Both the position numbers and the translations under genes were made by a program. Positions 1 through 9,662 of a stretch of DNA of 64,000 nucleotides are shown piece by piece (position 1 is the stretch's first letter; each line of letters begins with the position of its first letter). Source of the stretch: Bacillus sp. MYb209 (GTDB lineage Bacteria; Bacillota; Bacilli; Bacillales; Bacillaceae_G); NCBI RefSeq assembly GCF_002975175.1, contig NZ_PCNZ01000001.1, positions 574,063-638,062 on the forward strand, read 5' to 3'. The notes under the pieces are model-generated. The model saw only the letters and a program-made list of their open reading frames with translations. It had not been told where the DNA came from and ran no database searches.

Positions 1-648
1 AAGCGCACGCTCTTTCACAACCTGTTTCCCATACTCACTTACACGGTGAATCGTTAAAGTAGATTCTTCTCCATATTCTAAAACAATACTTAAAATACGA
101 TCAATTTCTTCTTCATCATGTAGCACTTCATCGAATTCCACATATACATAATAGCGGTCCTCAAATGAATGCAATTCATCTTTTATATCTTCAAAGATAA
201 GACGATGACTTAATGAAATGACATCTTCAAAATCATTAAACTTAATTAAAAAGCCAAACGTACCATCTTCATTAAAGTTTGTTCCTACTTGTTCTTCTAC
301 CTCTTCCACTAATTCTTGCTGGAATAATGATTCGATGCCTTCATCTAGAGGAATGTCTATAATTTTGTCTACACCTATTGGTAGTTCCAGCTTTTGTCCA
401 TCCTTTGAAAGCTCCGCTTTCGTTACGAGTACTTCAATCCCTTTATCGACTGCTTGCACTTGAATCCATAACGGTCCATCGATAAAGAAATCATCATGAT
501 CACGAGCTTCGTCCATCATCTCCCAAAAGAGCTCTTCACTTCGTTCGCGGTCATACCAAATTTCTTCACGGTTAAACCCTCTGTCCTCTATATCAATGTA
601 CGTAATAAAAAATTTCATAGTATGGTCATTAATTCTTTCAATATCCAA
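1..648 (-). CDS. mecA: Adaptor protein MecA, 3' end outside window
   Basis: MecA is the adaptor that delivers ComK, ComS and other substrates to the ClpC-ClpP protease and helps ClpC assemble. 216 residues are visible on the minus strand and the frame stays open to the window edge, so only the last few residues are missing (family length about 220-230). The N-terminal substrate-binding region (MDIERINDHTMKFFITYIDI) and the start of the C-terminal ClpC-binding domain match the family. The start codon is TTG at 648-646, preceded by a GGGAGAG ribosome site; there is no upstream ATG. Next to yjbE and spx, as in B. subtilis. comK, its classical client, lies far away in this same window. Confidence 0.95.
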   Translation of the reverse strand, partial: MDIERINDHTMKFFITYIDIEDRGFNREEIWYDRERSEELFWEMMDEARDHDDFFIDGPLWIQVQAVDKGIEVLVTKAELSKDGQKLELPIGVDKIIDIPLDEGIESLFQQELVEEVEEQVGTNFNEDGTFGFLIKFNDFEDVISLSHRLIFEDIKDELHSFEDRYYVYVEFDEVLHDEEEIDRILSIVLEYGEESTLTIHRVSEYGKQVVKERAL

Positions 649-817
649 AATACAACTCTCCCTTCCTGCTTAGAATTGTTATGAAGGGATTCCCCACTCA
701 TATGACAAAACAATAGATTCTTGTACTCTCATTTTATGATAAGATTCTCCAGAAGGGAAATAAAATCGATTTATTTTACAAAAATAGTTATATACCTATC
801 TGTATTCGACTGTTTAC

Positions 818-886
818 ATAAAGTGAAACAATAATCAGTATTTTTTTCATCCCCACTGATTATTAGCTCGCACCAATCGGAATAAA
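818..886. repeat. Shortened bcr1-like repeat with ATAAA flanks
   Basis: The segment shares the start (GTGAAAC) and the hairpin part (ATCCCCACTGATTATTAG followed by CACCAATCGG) with the complete element near 39.3 kb, but stops after about 59 bases. It is bracketed by ATAAA at 818-822 and 882-886. I read it as an internally deleted bcr1 copy. Assignment rests on similarity within the window and on recall of bcr1 hallmarks. Confidence 0.6.
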
Positions 887-957
887 TATACCATTATACC
901 AATTCACTGCTCGCAAAAAATTTGGACATACATTCCCATATTCCCCCGTACACTGTA

Positions 958-1030
958 ATAAAGTGAAACTTCTATTAGAGGTGATTATTTTGTCCCCGCG
1001 GGCGCGGGATCAAAACTAGACAAACTTTCT
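958..1030. repeat. bcr1-like start and GC-rich palindrome upstream of yjbE
   Basis: ATAAAGTGAAACTT at 958-971 again resembles the start of bcr1, but the sequence then diverges. It ends in a very GC-rich inverted repeat, CCCGCG-GG-CGCGGG, inside a partly matching TTTTG/CAAAA pair, in otherwise AT-rich DNA 60-80 bases before the yjbE start. It could be a decayed mobile element or a structured leader. There is no clear T-run, so I do not call it a terminator. Confidence 0.4.
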
Positions 1031-1083
1031 TCACCACATACATATATTTCGCTTATTAAAACATCATAAATGGAGGCAGACGA

Positions 1084-1758
1084 ATGGACTTAGAGTTTTT
1101 AACATCTGTACTAATGATTGTCGGTATCGATGTTGTACTAGGTGGCGATAACGCAATTGTCATCGCACTAGCTAGCCGAAATTTACCTGAAGCAAAACGA
1201 AATAAAGCCATTTTGATTGGTACTATGTTAGCAATTGTGCTACGAATTCTCCTCACAATACTAGCTGTCTATTTACTTGATATCCCATTTTTACAACTCA
1301 TCGGCGGAATTTTACTCACATTAATTGCGGTCAATTTACTCACTGATAATAACAACGATCTTTCTTCTATCCAAGGAAAAACGACTTTATTCCAAGCTGT
1401 GCGTACAATTGTATTCGCGGATCTCGTTATGGGGTTTGACAATGTTATTGCCATTGCAGGAGCAGCTCACGGAAGACTTTCACTCGTAATTATCGGTTTA
1501 TTCATTTCTATCCCGATTATCATTTGGGGAAGCAAACTTATTTTAATACTCATGGAACGCTTTCCATTTCTCATTTATTGCGGAGCAGCAGTTCTCGCCT
1601 ATACAGCAGGAAAAATGATTACCCATGAAGACAGACTTACAACGTTTTTTCATCATAATCCTAGTTTCACCGCAAGTATCCCTTATTTGTTCATTTTCAC
1701 CGTTTTATGCATAGGCATTATCGTTCAACAAGTGCGATTACGTAATGTTAAACAGTAA
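1084..1758 (+). CDS. yjbE: TerC-family integral membrane protein YjbE
   Basis: 224-residue TerC-family membrane protein with about seven hydrophobic segments. The two signature acidic motifs are present: DVVLGGDNA (D16, D22) and ADLVMGFDN (D113, D119), the putative metal-binding residues of the family. Other Bacillus TerC proteins take part in manganese export and metalation of exported enzymes; whether YjbE does this is inference. It lies between spx and mecA exactly as in B. subtilis. The ATG at 1084 follows a GGAGGCAGACGA ribosome site. A strong terminator shared with convergent spx follows. Confidence 0.88.
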   Translation: MDLEFLTSVLMIVGIDVVLGGDNAIVIALASRNLPEAKRNKAILIGTMLAIVLRILLTILAVYLLDIPFLQLIGGILLTLIAVNLLTDNNNDLSSIQGKTTLFQAVRTIVFADLVMGFDNVIAIAGAAHGRLSLVIIGLFISIPIIIWGSKLILILMERFPFLIYCGAAVLAYTAGKMITHEDRLTTFFHHNPSFTASIPYLFIFTVLCIGIIVQQVRLRNVKQ

Positions 1759-1761
1759 AAA

Positions 1762-1795
1762 AAAACCTTCTACTATATAATAGGTAGAAGGTTTT
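1762..1795. terminator. Bidirectional terminator between yjbE and spx
   Basis: A 12-bp perfect stem AAAACCTTCTAC / GTAGAAGGTTTT with a 10-base loop sits between the convergent ends of yjbE and spx. It carries A-runs and T-runs on both sides, so it can stop transcription from either gene. Confidence 0.85.
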
Positions 1796-1808
1796 CATAT
1801 TATTATAA

Positions 1809-2204
1809 TTAATTTACAAGACGTTGTGCTTCACGTAATTGGAACGTTCTTACTGTACGTGGTAAGAAACGACGGATTTCGTCTTCGTTGTAACCTACTT
1901 GAAGGCGTTTTTCGTCAATCATAATTGGACGACGTAAAATACCTGGATAGTCACGAATCATCTTATATAAATCTTGAAGTGGTAAAGACTCTAAGTTCAC
2001 ATTCAATTCTTGGAAAACTTTTGAACGAGTAGAAATAATCTCATCCGTTCCGCTTTCTGTCATACGTAAAATCTCTTTAATCTCATCAATCGTTAATGGA
2101 TCTGAGAAAATATTACGTTCTGTATAAGGAATATGATTTTCCTCTAGCCATAATTTCGCCTTTCTACAAGACGTACAGCTTGGAGAACTATATAATGTTA
2201 CCAT
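1809..2204 (-). CDS. spx: Transcriptional regulator Spx
   Basis: 131 residues, the exact family length. Spx is an ArsC-like protein that binds the RNA polymerase alpha C-terminal domain and reprogrammes transcription under disulfide stress. The redox switch Cys10-X-X-Cys13 is intact (SPSCTSC), and the ArsC-type RRPI motif is visible around residues 90-93. In B. subtilis it is degraded by ClpXP. The ATG is preceded by AAGGAGAGTGAG. The roughly 580 bases upstream hold no convincing gene and probably contain the multiple promoters typical of spx. Confidence 0.95.
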   Translation of the reverse strand: MVTLYSSPSCTSCRKAKLWLEENHIPYTERNIFSDPLTIDEIKEILRMTESGTDEIISTRSKVFQELNVNLESLPLQDLYKMIRDYPGILRRPIMIDEKRLQVGYNEDEIRRFLPRTVRTFQLREAQRLVN

Positions 2205-2784
2205 ACAAAGCTCACTCTCCTTAAAGAGTACAAATTCTGTACTAATTACAGTTTAAATTTCTAACTTCCGCAATTTTTCGCGATAACTTGTCTTATAGCA
2301 AAGTAAAAAATCGCAATTCATGTAAGCAACAACAATTACTTTTAATAAGTAACTTCTATAATCATTATACAATAGTTTTTGCAAGAAATATACAGTGAAT
2401 TTACTGCTAGTTGAGAAAATTTCTCCATGTGCTCCACTGCTATGTAACATGATTACACTCATTAAAACTGTCCTTTAACAACGGTCTTCAACCCTTTTGA
2501 TACTTGCTTTCTACAATAATTTTCACTTGCTATACAATTACAGTTTCATAATCTTCCCCATTAAAAAGAGAACGTTTTCTTACCTTTTCCCGACAAAACA
2601 ATTGAGAAATGTAAGACTCTAAAGGTTAGAAACGAAAAGGAACACCTGTTCTTATTTTAGCAAATCCCCCCGCTCATGTCTATATGCTTTCTAAAGTAAA
2701 TCGAATATTTTTCTGACATTTCTTTCTTTTTTACCATTTATCTCATACAATAAAAATACAGACAGGCAAAGGGGGAATTTGCAT

Positions 2785-2988
2785 ATGATTGCTTTTTTCA
2801 CTGATTTTATCATTGTTGCTACCCTCATCATCGGAATAACAGCATTGATTGGTGTCATTACAAATAGCATCGGTGAAAAACTCTTTGGTGGGAAAGAAAA
2901 AATGAAGTTTGTTAACAAAAGTTTAGATGTACAATCTGGCTGGAACCAAGTTGGCGGAAAAGGCATTTATAAAAAACGTACGTACTAA
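2785..2988 (+). CDS. Small one-helix membrane protein, unknown
   Basis: 67 residues starting MIAFFTDFIIVATL. Residues 3-30 form a hydrophobic helix and the rest is a basic hydrophilic tail (GGKEKMKFVNKS to IYKKRTY). I do not recognise the family. The start is chosen at ATG 2785 because GGGGG at 2771-2775 lies 9 bases upstream; an in-frame TTG at 2779 is too close to it. It is followed immediately by a terminator, so it is probably a single-gene unit. Confidence 0.65.
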   Translation: MIAFFTDFIIVATLIIGITALIGVITNSIGEKLFGGKEKMKFVNKSLDVQSGWNQVGGKGIYKKRTY

Positions 2989-3016
2989 AAAAAGCAGGTA
3001 ATCACCTGCTTTTTTT
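2989..3016. terminator. Terminator shared by small gene and oppA-like gene
   Basis: AAAGCAGGT / ACCTGCTTT stem with a 4-base loop and a T7 run on the plus strand, between the convergent ends of the small membrane protein gene and the orphan oppA-like gene. The A-run on the other side makes it usable in both directions. Confidence 0.85.
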
Positions 3017-3017
3017 G

Positions 3018-4664
3018 TTATTTCTCTACTGATGCCCATTTGAAGCTTACTTCGCCACCATACTTATGGTTGTACATATCTTTAATTGTTTCTCTTTGTA
3101 AATATGCTCTACCACGTTGATATACTGGAACAATCGCAGCGTCATCAAGTAACATTTTTTCTGCTTCTAATAAGTTTTTCCAGCGAGCATTTACATCGCT
3201 TCCGTCTTTTTTCGCTTTCGTAATAATCTCATCGTACTTCGGATTAGAATACTTCATTTTGTTTTGTGCCCCGTCAGTTACGAACATATCAAGATATGTA
3301 ACTGGATCCGGGAAGTCTGCACTCCATCCAGAGAATGACATTACATAATCGCCAGCATCTTCTAATTTTAGTTTTTGCGCGAATGGTTGTTGTTTAATTT
3401 TCACTGTTAAACCTGGTAAATTCTTTTCTAACTCACCTTTTAAATATTCACCAGTTTTCTTCGATAATTCAACGTCTTCATTTAATAACTCTAATTCAAT
3501 TTCATTTTTACCAAGCTCTTTTTTACCAGCTTCCCAATACTTTTTCGCTTCTTTCACATTTGGTTTTATAATATCTCCATTTTCAGCACGGAAATCTTGT
3601 TTATCCGGTCCTTTAATGAAATTGTCAGGAATTAATCCCGTCGCTGGCTTAGAACCGTTATTTAATAATGTATCAACGAATGGTTTACGGTCAAAACCAA
3701 GGGAAATTGCTTTACGAATATTTTTATTTGCTAAAGCTGGGTCTTTTTGATTTAAGCGAAGGAAGAATACAGATGTATCTTCTACCGTTTTGAAATCTGG
3801 TTTCCCTTTATATTTATCGATGAACTCTGCTAATAACGTCGCTCGATCGACTGCGTTTGTTTCATATAAATTAATTGGTGTAGACGTATCTTTTACAATA
3901 TTAAAGTTTACTTCCTCTAGCTTCACTTCTTTATTGTCCCAATATGATGAGCTCTTTGTCATTTTGAAGCTACGTTCATGTTGCCAATCACTTAATGTAA
4001 ATGGACCGTTATAAAGTGTTGTATTTGCTTCTAAACCAAACTTCGTCCCTTGCTCTTTCACATACTTTTCATTAACAGGATAGAAGATCGGATAGACCAT
4101 TAAATCAACAAGATATGGAATAGAATTATCTAATTCTACTTCTAATGTATGATCATCAATCGCTTTCACGCCTAATTGGTCTGGACTCATCTCTTTTTTA
4201 TTAATTTTCTCAGCATTTTTTATATCGTACATAATGTACGCCGATTTCGCAGCTGTATCTGGATTAATTGCTCTTTGCCATGCATACACGAAATCTTTCG
4301 CCGTTACAGGTTCACCATTTGACCATTTTGCATCTTCACGTAATTTAAATGTATACTTTTTACCGTCTTCTGACTTTTGGAATTCTTTCGCTACACCTGG
4401 AACTAATTTATCGTCTTTCCCAAGGCGGTATAGACCTTCCATCGTGTTGTTCATTACTTTTGAAGAAACTGCATCAGCTGATAACGCTGGGTCCATCGTT
4501 GGAATTTCTTGTGTTTCAATTAAGTTAATAACTTGCTTCGCACCGCTTTTCCCGCTATCCCCTTTTGCGTTCGCTTGCGGTTCATCTTTTTGGTAGCCAC
4601 ATGCCCCTAAAATCATGCTCATTGCTACTGTTGATGCTACAAAAACTGGTATCTTTTTTTTCAT
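3018..4664 (-). CDS. Oligopeptide-binding lipoprotein (OppA-like), orphan copy
   Basis: Solute-binding protein family 5 member of 548 residues that captures peptides for an ABC importer. The signal peptide MKKKIPVFVASTVAMSMILGAC ends in lipobox L-G-A-Cys22. It is close in sequence to the OppA encoded at 10.7-12.4 kb (shared stretches such as SNGEPVTAKDFVYAW), so it is a paralogue that may feed the same OppBCDF. The start is ATG 4664 after GGAGGGTGG. It is separated from the opp operon by the MATE gene and has its own leader, hence monocistronic. Confidence 0.88.
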   Translation of the reverse strand: MKKKIPVFVASTVAMSMILGACGYQKDEPQANAKGDSGKSGAKQVINLIETQEIPTMDPALSADAVSSKVMNNTMEGLYRLGKDDKLVPGVAKEFQKSEDGKKYTFKLREDAKWSNGEPVTAKDFVYAWQRAINPDTAAKSAYIMYDIKNAEKINKKEMSPDQLGVKAIDDHTLEVELDNSIPYLVDLMVYPIFYPVNEKYVKEQGTKFGLEANTTLYNGPFTLSDWQHERSFKMTKSSSYWDNKEVKLEEVNFNIVKDTSTPINLYETNAVDRATLLAEFIDKYKGKPDFKTVEDTSVFFLRLNQKDPALANKNIRKAISLGFDRKPFVDTLLNNGSKPATGLIPDNFIKGPDKQDFRAENGDIIKPNVKEAKKYWEAGKKELGKNEIELELLNEDVELSKKTGEYLKGELEKNLPGLTVKIKQQPFAQKLKLEDAGDYVMSFSGWSADFPDPVTYLDMFVTDGAQNKMKYSNPKYDEIITKAKKDGSDVNARWKNLLEAEKMLLDDAAIVPVYQRGRAYLQRETIKDMYNHKYGGEVSFKWASVEK

Positions 4665-5068
4665 ACTTCCACCCTCCAAAAAAATGTTAGCCCTTTCATT
4701 TTCAAACAGAAAGAAATATATATATGTTCTAATAATTCATATTATACACACAAATATATTCTTTGTATATTTATATTTCTATTTTATTAAAATTTTCTGT
4801 TAACACTCGGTGTATTTGTAAACGTTTCACACTGCGTTTTTATTGAACTAAAGTGTTAAAAACAACAAATTTTATACTTTTCTAAATTATCAGAGAAAAA
4901 CAAATTTTATATCCTATAATATCTTACGCATAATTATTCTTCCTTTTTTGTCATAAAATGAAGGTTTATTCATATTGAAAATATGTAGGCTAAAATAAGT
5001 GCAAAGGATATGAAAGTGTGTTACGATACACTTTGCTAAAAATAGATATCGGTAAAGAGGGGACGGAC

Positions 5069-6463
5069 ATGACAGCAATTCACTCAAAAAACGGGCCAAC
5101 AGAGAAATTAAGTTTATTCTTATTAACATGGCCTATTTTTCTAGAAGTTTTTCTTTTTATGCTGATGGGGATCGCTGATACGTTCATGTTAAGTGCATTA
5201 TCAGACGATGCTGTATCTGGGGTTGGTGCAGCGAATCAATACCTTCATATCGCGATTTTAGTACTAGAAGTCATCGGGAATGGTGCAGCTATCGTTGTAT
5301 CCCAATACCTCGGTTCTAAACGCTTTATGGAAGCATCAAAAATATCAGCATTAGCCGTCACATTAAATTTAGTGGTCGGACTCATTATAAGCGCTGGTTT
5401 TCTTTTATTTTCAAAACATATGATGATGGCAATGAATTTACAAGGCGATGTACTAACGTATGCACAAAGCTATCTATCCATCGTCGGAGGAGCCATTTTC
5501 CTTCAAGCTATTATTAACTCATTAGCCGCAATTATCCGCGTTCACGGCTTTACAAAGCAAGCAATGTTTGTTTCGCTTGGAATGAATATTATTCATATCG
5601 CCGGAAACTACGTACTTATTTTCGGGAAATTCGGTTTCCCTGAACTTGGTGTGCAAGGGGCCGCGATTTCTTCCGCTGTCAGCCGGTTAATCGCACTTAT
5701 CGTTTTCTTCTGGTTACTGTATCGCGTTATGGAATACCGTGTGAAATTACAATATTACTTCACTTTATCAAAAGAATACGTTGGCAAAATTTTAAAGATC
5801 GGCATTCCATCTGCATTCGAACAAGTCATGTATCAAGCTTGTCAAATTGTCTTCTTATATTACGCAACATACTTAGGAACAGAATCGTTAGCTGCAAGAC
5901 AATACGCTACTAACATTTCCATGTTCACTTATTTATTCGCCATTGCTATCGGTATGGGAACAGCTATTATCGTTGGACGCCTAGTTGGCGGAAATGAAAA
6001 GGATGAAGCTTACACACGCGTATGGAAAAGTGTACAATGGGCGATTGTTGTAACTTTATTTATGGTCATTCTCGTTGTTACATTCCGCACACAATTAATG
6101 GGACTATTTACGGATAATCCTCATATTATCTCTCTAGGGGCAAGCGTTCTTTTACTAAGTGTACTACTTGAAACAGGACGGACGATGAACATCGTCATCA
6201 TTAATTCACTTCGTGCAACTGGCGATGCAAAATATCCTGTTTTAATCGGTGCATTCTCCATGGTGTTAATGAGCTTACCGCTCGGCTACTTTTTCGCCTT
6301 CCATTTAGATATGGGGCTCGTTGGTATTTGGCTAGCGATTGCCATCGATGAATGGACGCGAGCAATTATTATGTTCTTCCGCTGGAGAAGTAGAGCGTGG
6401 GAAAATTATGCACTTGTTAAACCAAATGAGCAAGATGAGAGTGTTTCTGTTCAGGCGCAGTAA
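5069..6463 (+). CDS. MATE-family multidrug/cation efflux transporter
   Basis: 464 residues with about twelve hydrophobic segments in two homologous halves, typical of the MATE family, which exports drugs or metabolites in exchange for Na+ or H+. Family-like stretches include the N-terminal PIFLEVFLFMLMGIADTFML and GIPSAFEQVMYQ at the start of the second half. The ATG at 5069 is chosen over an upstream in-frame TTG at 5018 because GAGGGGACGG lies just before it. It is transcribed opposite to its neighbours and closed by its own terminator. Substrate unknown. Confidence 0.85.
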   Translation: MTAIHSKNGPTEKLSLFLLTWPIFLEVFLFMLMGIADTFMLSALSDDAVSGVGAANQYLHIAILVLEVIGNGAAIVVSQYLGSKRFMEASKISALAVTLNLVVGLIISAGFLLFSKHMMMAMNLQGDVLTYAQSYLSIVGGAIFLQAIINSLAAIIRVHGFTKQAMFVSLGMNIIHIAGNYVLIFGKFGFPELGVQGAAISSAVSRLIALIVFFWLLYRVMEYRVKLQYYFTLSKEYVGKILKIGIPSAFEQVMYQACQIVFLYYATYLGTESLAARQYATNISMFTYLFAIAIGMGTAIIVGRLVGGNEKDEAYTRVWKSVQWAIVVTLFMVILVVTFRTQLMGLFTDNPHIISLGASVLLLSVLLETGRTMNIVIINSLRATGDAKYPVLIGAFSMVLMSLPLGYFFAFHLDMGLVGIWLAIAIDEWTRAIIMFFRWRSRAWENYALVKPNEQDESVSVQAQ

Positions 6464-6486
6464 AATAAAAGTGTTTCTAAATGAAG

Positions 6487-6517
6487 AAAAAGGCGGCTGG
6501 ATTTCAGTCGCCTTTTT
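6487..6517 (+). terminator. Terminator after the MATE gene
   Basis: AAAAAGGCGGCTG / CAGTCGCCTTTTT stem with one G-T pair and a T5 tail, 23 bases after the MATE stop codon. Confidence 0.8.
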
Positions 6518-6615
6518 CTTCATTCTTGGAAACTCTTAATTTGCTGTCTTTAAAGAGAAAAAGAACTTGGATAAAATCTCTTTATACTAAATTAAGTTTA
6601 ACTAGTATAAAAAAA

Positions 6616-6650
6616 TAGAGCCATCCTTCTGTAATAGAAGGATGGCTCTA
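6616..6650 (-). terminator. Terminator of the opp operon
   Basis: A perfect 15-bp stem TAGAGCCATCCTTCT / AGAAGGATGGCTCTA with a 5-base loop directly after the oppF stop codon, followed on the minus strand by an A/T-rich tail. Confidence 0.85.
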
Positions 6651-6655
6651 CTTTA

Positions 6656-7591
6656 TTATTGATAGATCTCTTTATATTTCTTATACTCTGCTTCAGAACA
6701 TAATACAAAATGTCCTGGGCGGATTTCACGCATTGTTGGTGCTTCCTCACCATATTGATGTTGAGATGGATCGTATACGATACGTTTACGATTGCGCTCA
6801 TAATCTGGATCTGGAAGCGGAATTGCAGATAGTAGTGATTTTGTATATGGATGCATTGGATTCGCATATAACTCTTCACTTGTTGTCAGCTCAACGATTT
6901 GACCACGGTACATTACACCGATGCGATCACTAATGTATTTTACCATCGATAAATCATGGGCGATGAATAAGTATGTTAAACCTTTTTCTCTTTGTAACTG
7001 TTTCAGTAAGTTTACAACTTGCGCCTGAATCGATACGTCAAGTGCTGAGATTGGTTCATCAGCAATGATAAATTCAGGTTCTACAGCTAGCGCACGAGCG
7101 ATACCGATACGTTGACGTTGTCCACCTGAGAATTCATGTGGGAAACGGTTCGCGTGCTCTTTATTTAAACCAACTGTATTTAACAGCTCGTGAACACGGT
7201 CCATACGCTCTTTTTTGCCTTTTGCTAGTCCGTGAATATCAATACCTTCTGCGATAATATCCCCTACTGTCATACGAGGATTTAATGATGCATATGGATC
7301 TTGGAAAATCATTTGCATTTTACGGTTGAATTTCTTAAGTTCTGCACGTGATTTTTTCCCATGTACATTTTCACCATCGAACAACACTTCACCGGCAGTT
7401 GCATCGTATAAACGAATAATCGTTCTTCCAGTTGTTGACTTACCACAACCAGATTCTCCTACAAGTCCAAATGTTTCACCGCGGTAAATATCAAATGAAA
7501 TATCATTAACTGCTTTAACAACACCACCACTCACATCGAAGTGTTGTTTCACATTTTTTACTTCAATTAATTTCTCACGTTGTTTAGTCAT
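6656..7591 (-). CDS. oppF: Oligopeptide ABC transporter ATP-binding protein OppF
   Basis: 311 residues. One of two ATPases that power peptide uptake on the cytoplasmic face. Walker A is GESGCGKST (45-53), the ABC signature FSGGQRQR and Walker B FIIADEP are intact, and the C-terminal oligopeptide/dipeptide extension (ANPMHPYTKSLLSAIPLPDP) is present. The start is ATG 7591, set by AGGTG 7 bases upstream; an in-frame GTG at 7600 lacks spacing. It overlaps the end of oppD by 8 bases, indicating translational coupling. Last gene of the operon. Confidence 0.93.
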   Translation of the reverse strand: MTKQREKLIEVKNVKQHFDVSGGVVKAVNDISFDIYRGETFGLVGESGCGKSTTGRTIIRLYDATAGEVLFDGENVHGKKSRAELKKFNRKMQMIFQDPYASLNPRMTVGDIIAEGIDIHGLAKGKKERMDRVHELLNTVGLNKEHANRFPHEFSGGQRQRIGIARALAVEPEFIIADEPISALDVSIQAQVVNLLKQLQREKGLTYLFIAHDLSMVKYISDRIGVMYRGQIVELTTSEELYANPMHPYTKSLLSAIPLPDPDYERNRKRIVYDPSQHQYGEEAPTMREIRPGHFVLCSEAEYKKYKEIYQ

Positions 7592-8627
7592 GTTGTTCAC
7601 CTGCTTTCATTTGAAGAATACGTTTTTCAACAACTGCTGGTGGTTTTACTTCTGGCGCTTGCTCATGAAGTAACCAAGTTGCCGCATAATGTGTATCACT
7701 TACTTTAAATAAAGGTGGTTCCATTTCAAAATCAATTTTCAGCGCCTGCGGGTTACGTGGTGCAAAAGCATCACCCTTTGGCGGTTTTAATAAGTCTGGA
7801 GGCGTTCCTGGAATCGCATATAGCTCGTCCTCTGAACCATCTAAGCTTGGCATAGATGCGATTAAGCCCCATGTGTATGGATGTTTTGGATTGTAGAAAA
7901 TTTCATCAACAGTTCCAATTTCAACAACTTTACCAGCGTACATAACCGCAACTCGGTCTGCAACGTTTGCCACTACACCTAAGTCATGCGTAATGAAAAT
8001 GATTGCTGCTTCTGTTTTTTGCTGAATGTCCTTCATAAGTTCTAAAATTTGCGCCTGAATTGTAACGTCTAGCGCTGTTGTCGGCTCATCGGCAATTAAT
8101 AATTTCGGATTACAAGCTAACGCCATCGCAATAACTACACGCTGTCTCATACCACCTGAGAATTGGTGAGGATATTGTTTTAAGCGTGCTTCTGGATTTG
8201 GAATACCTACAAGGTCGATTAATTCTAAAGCAACTTTACGTGCGTCTGCTCTACTCATCCCTTGGTGTTTAATAAGCCCTTCCATAATCTGATTACCAAT
8301 TGTCATCGTTGGATTTAATGATGTCATTGGATCTTGGAAAATCATCGCAATATCTTTACCGCGTACTTGCTGCATTTCTTTTTCTGTTAGTTTCGTTAAG
8401 TCACGACCTTCAAATACGATTTCACCGTTTTTAATACGTCCTGGAGGATTCGGAATTAATCCCATTAACGCTTTAGAAGTAACTGATTTACCAGAACCAG
8501 ATTCTCCTACAATCGCTAATGTCTCTCCTTTTTTCAAATCAAAAGTAACACCGCGTACAGCTTGTACTTCACCTGCATGTGTATCAAAGGAGACTTGCAA
8601 ATCTTTTACCTCTAGCAATGTTTTCAT
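7584..8627 (-). CDS. oppD: Oligopeptide ABC transporter ATP-binding protein OppD
   Basis: 347 residues, partner ATPase of OppF. Walker A is GESGSGKS (41-48), the signature is FSGGMRQR, and Walker B (LLIADEP) plus the C-terminal peptide-transporter extension ([19 protein letters not shown]) are visible. The ATG follows GGGGAGAAGTAAAA. It sits 18 bases after oppC and overlaps oppF, in the usual opp order read from right to left. Confidence 0.93.
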   Translation of the reverse strand: MKTLLEVKDLQVSFDTHAGEVQAVRGVTFDLKKGETLAIVGESGSGKSVTSKALMGLIPNPPGRIKNGEIVFEGRDLTKLTEKEMQQVRGKDIAMIFQDPMTSLNPTMTIGNQIMEGLIKHQGMSRADARKVALELIDLVGIPNPEARLKQYPHQFSGGMRQRVVIAMALACNPKLLIADEPTTALDVTIQAQILELMKDIQQKTEAAIIFITHDLGVVANVADRVAVMYAGKVVEIGTVDEIFYNPKHPYTWGLIASMPSLDGSEDELYAIPGTPPDLLKPPKGDAFAPRNPQALKIDFEMEPPLFKVSDTHYAATWLLHEQAPEVKPPAVVEKRILQMKAGEQHD

Positions 8628-8645
8628 TTTTACTTCTCCCCTCTT

Positions 8646-9662
8646 TTACTTACGCATTTTTGGATCTAACGCGTCGCGTAATCCGTCTGCCATTAAGTTG
8701 AATGCTAAGATTAACATACTGATGACAACCGCTGGAATGAACATCATATGTGGATACGTTTGAATTGATTTATAACCATCGTTTACAAGAGAACCAAGTG
8801 ATGCGAATGGTGGCTGAATGCCTAGTCCGATGAAGCTTAAGAATGCTTCACCAAATACCGCTGTTGGAATTGTAAACATTGTCATTACGATAATTGGTCC
8901 CATTACGTTCGGAATTAAGTGCTTCACAATTAACTGTGTATTCGTTGCCCCTAATGTACGAGATGCTAATACATATTCTTGGTTTTTTAATTTTAGGATC
9001 TGTCCACGAACGATACGCGACATCCCTATCCAACCTGTAATTGCCATCGCAAGTGTAATTGACCAAATACCTGATCCCATAATGATTACCATTAAAATAA
9101 CGATGATTAAGTATGGAATACCGTTAATAATCTCCATAATACGTTGCATAATATTATCTACTCTGCCGCCATAGAAGGCTGAAATACCTCCGTATGCAAC
9201 CCCAATTACTAAGTCAATCGCTGCTGCTAAAAGAGCGATATATAATGATACTCGTGTACCTTCCCATGTTCTTGTCCATAAATCACGGCCAAGATCATCT
9301 GTACCAAACCAGAAGTACTCTTTAATATCACGTTTTTCATATTGGTCAACACCATATTGATCTGTACCGTCAAATGGTAGCCAATGAACATTTTCAATCA
9401 CTGGAATTTTCGGTGGCATTTTCGCACGACCTAAATCCTGCTCTTTATAAGAATGCTTACTTACCATCGGTCCAAAAATTGCTAGTAGTACAATAAGCAT
9501 TAATAATACGAAACCAAACATTGCACCTTTATGTTGGAACAAACGTCTTCTTACATCTTGCCAAAACGTTAAGCTTGGACGGGCAATGACTTCATTATCA
9601 ACATTACTTTGATTGGCTGCTTGAAATAAATCTGGAGATAATTTTTGTACATCTTTCATCAT
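8646..9662 (-). CDS. oppC: Oligopeptide ABC transporter permease OppC
   Basis: 338 residues. Second membrane permease of the peptide importer, with an N-terminal cytoplasmic segment, a first helix near residues 47-68 and a periplasm-facing loop before the BPD_transp_1 domain. The EAA motif that contacts the ATPases is recognisable in the ASRTLGATNTQLIVKHLIPN region. Its start overlaps the oppB stop (ATGATG containing TGA), so the two are translationally coupled. Confidence 0.93.
   Translation of the reverse strand: MMKDVQKLSPDLFQAANQSNVDNEVIARPSLTFWQDVRRRLFQHKGAMFGFVLLMLIVLLAIFGPMVSKHSYKEQDLGRAKMPPKIPVIENVHWLPFDGTDQYGVDQYEKRDIKEYFWFGTDDLGRDLWTRTWEGTRVSLYIALLAAAIDLVIGVAYGGISAFYGGRVDNIMQRIMEIINGIPYLIIVILMVIIMGSGIWSITLAMAITGWIGMSRIVRGQILKLKNQEYVLASRTLGATNTQLIVKHLIPNVMGPIIVMTMFTIPTAVFGEAFLSFIGLGIQPPFASLGSLVNDGYKSIQTYPHMMFIPAVVISMLILAFNLMADGLRDALDPKMRK

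Noticed and set aside
949-1083. yybP-ykoY manganese riboswitch before yjbE
   Set aside because: Looked for because other TerC genes carry it; the conserved riboswitch core sequences are not present, only the GC-rich palindrome.
2253-2462. 69-codon minus-strand frame upstream of spx
   Set aside because: No ribosome site, mixed composition, lies in the region expected to hold the spx promoters; treated as chance.
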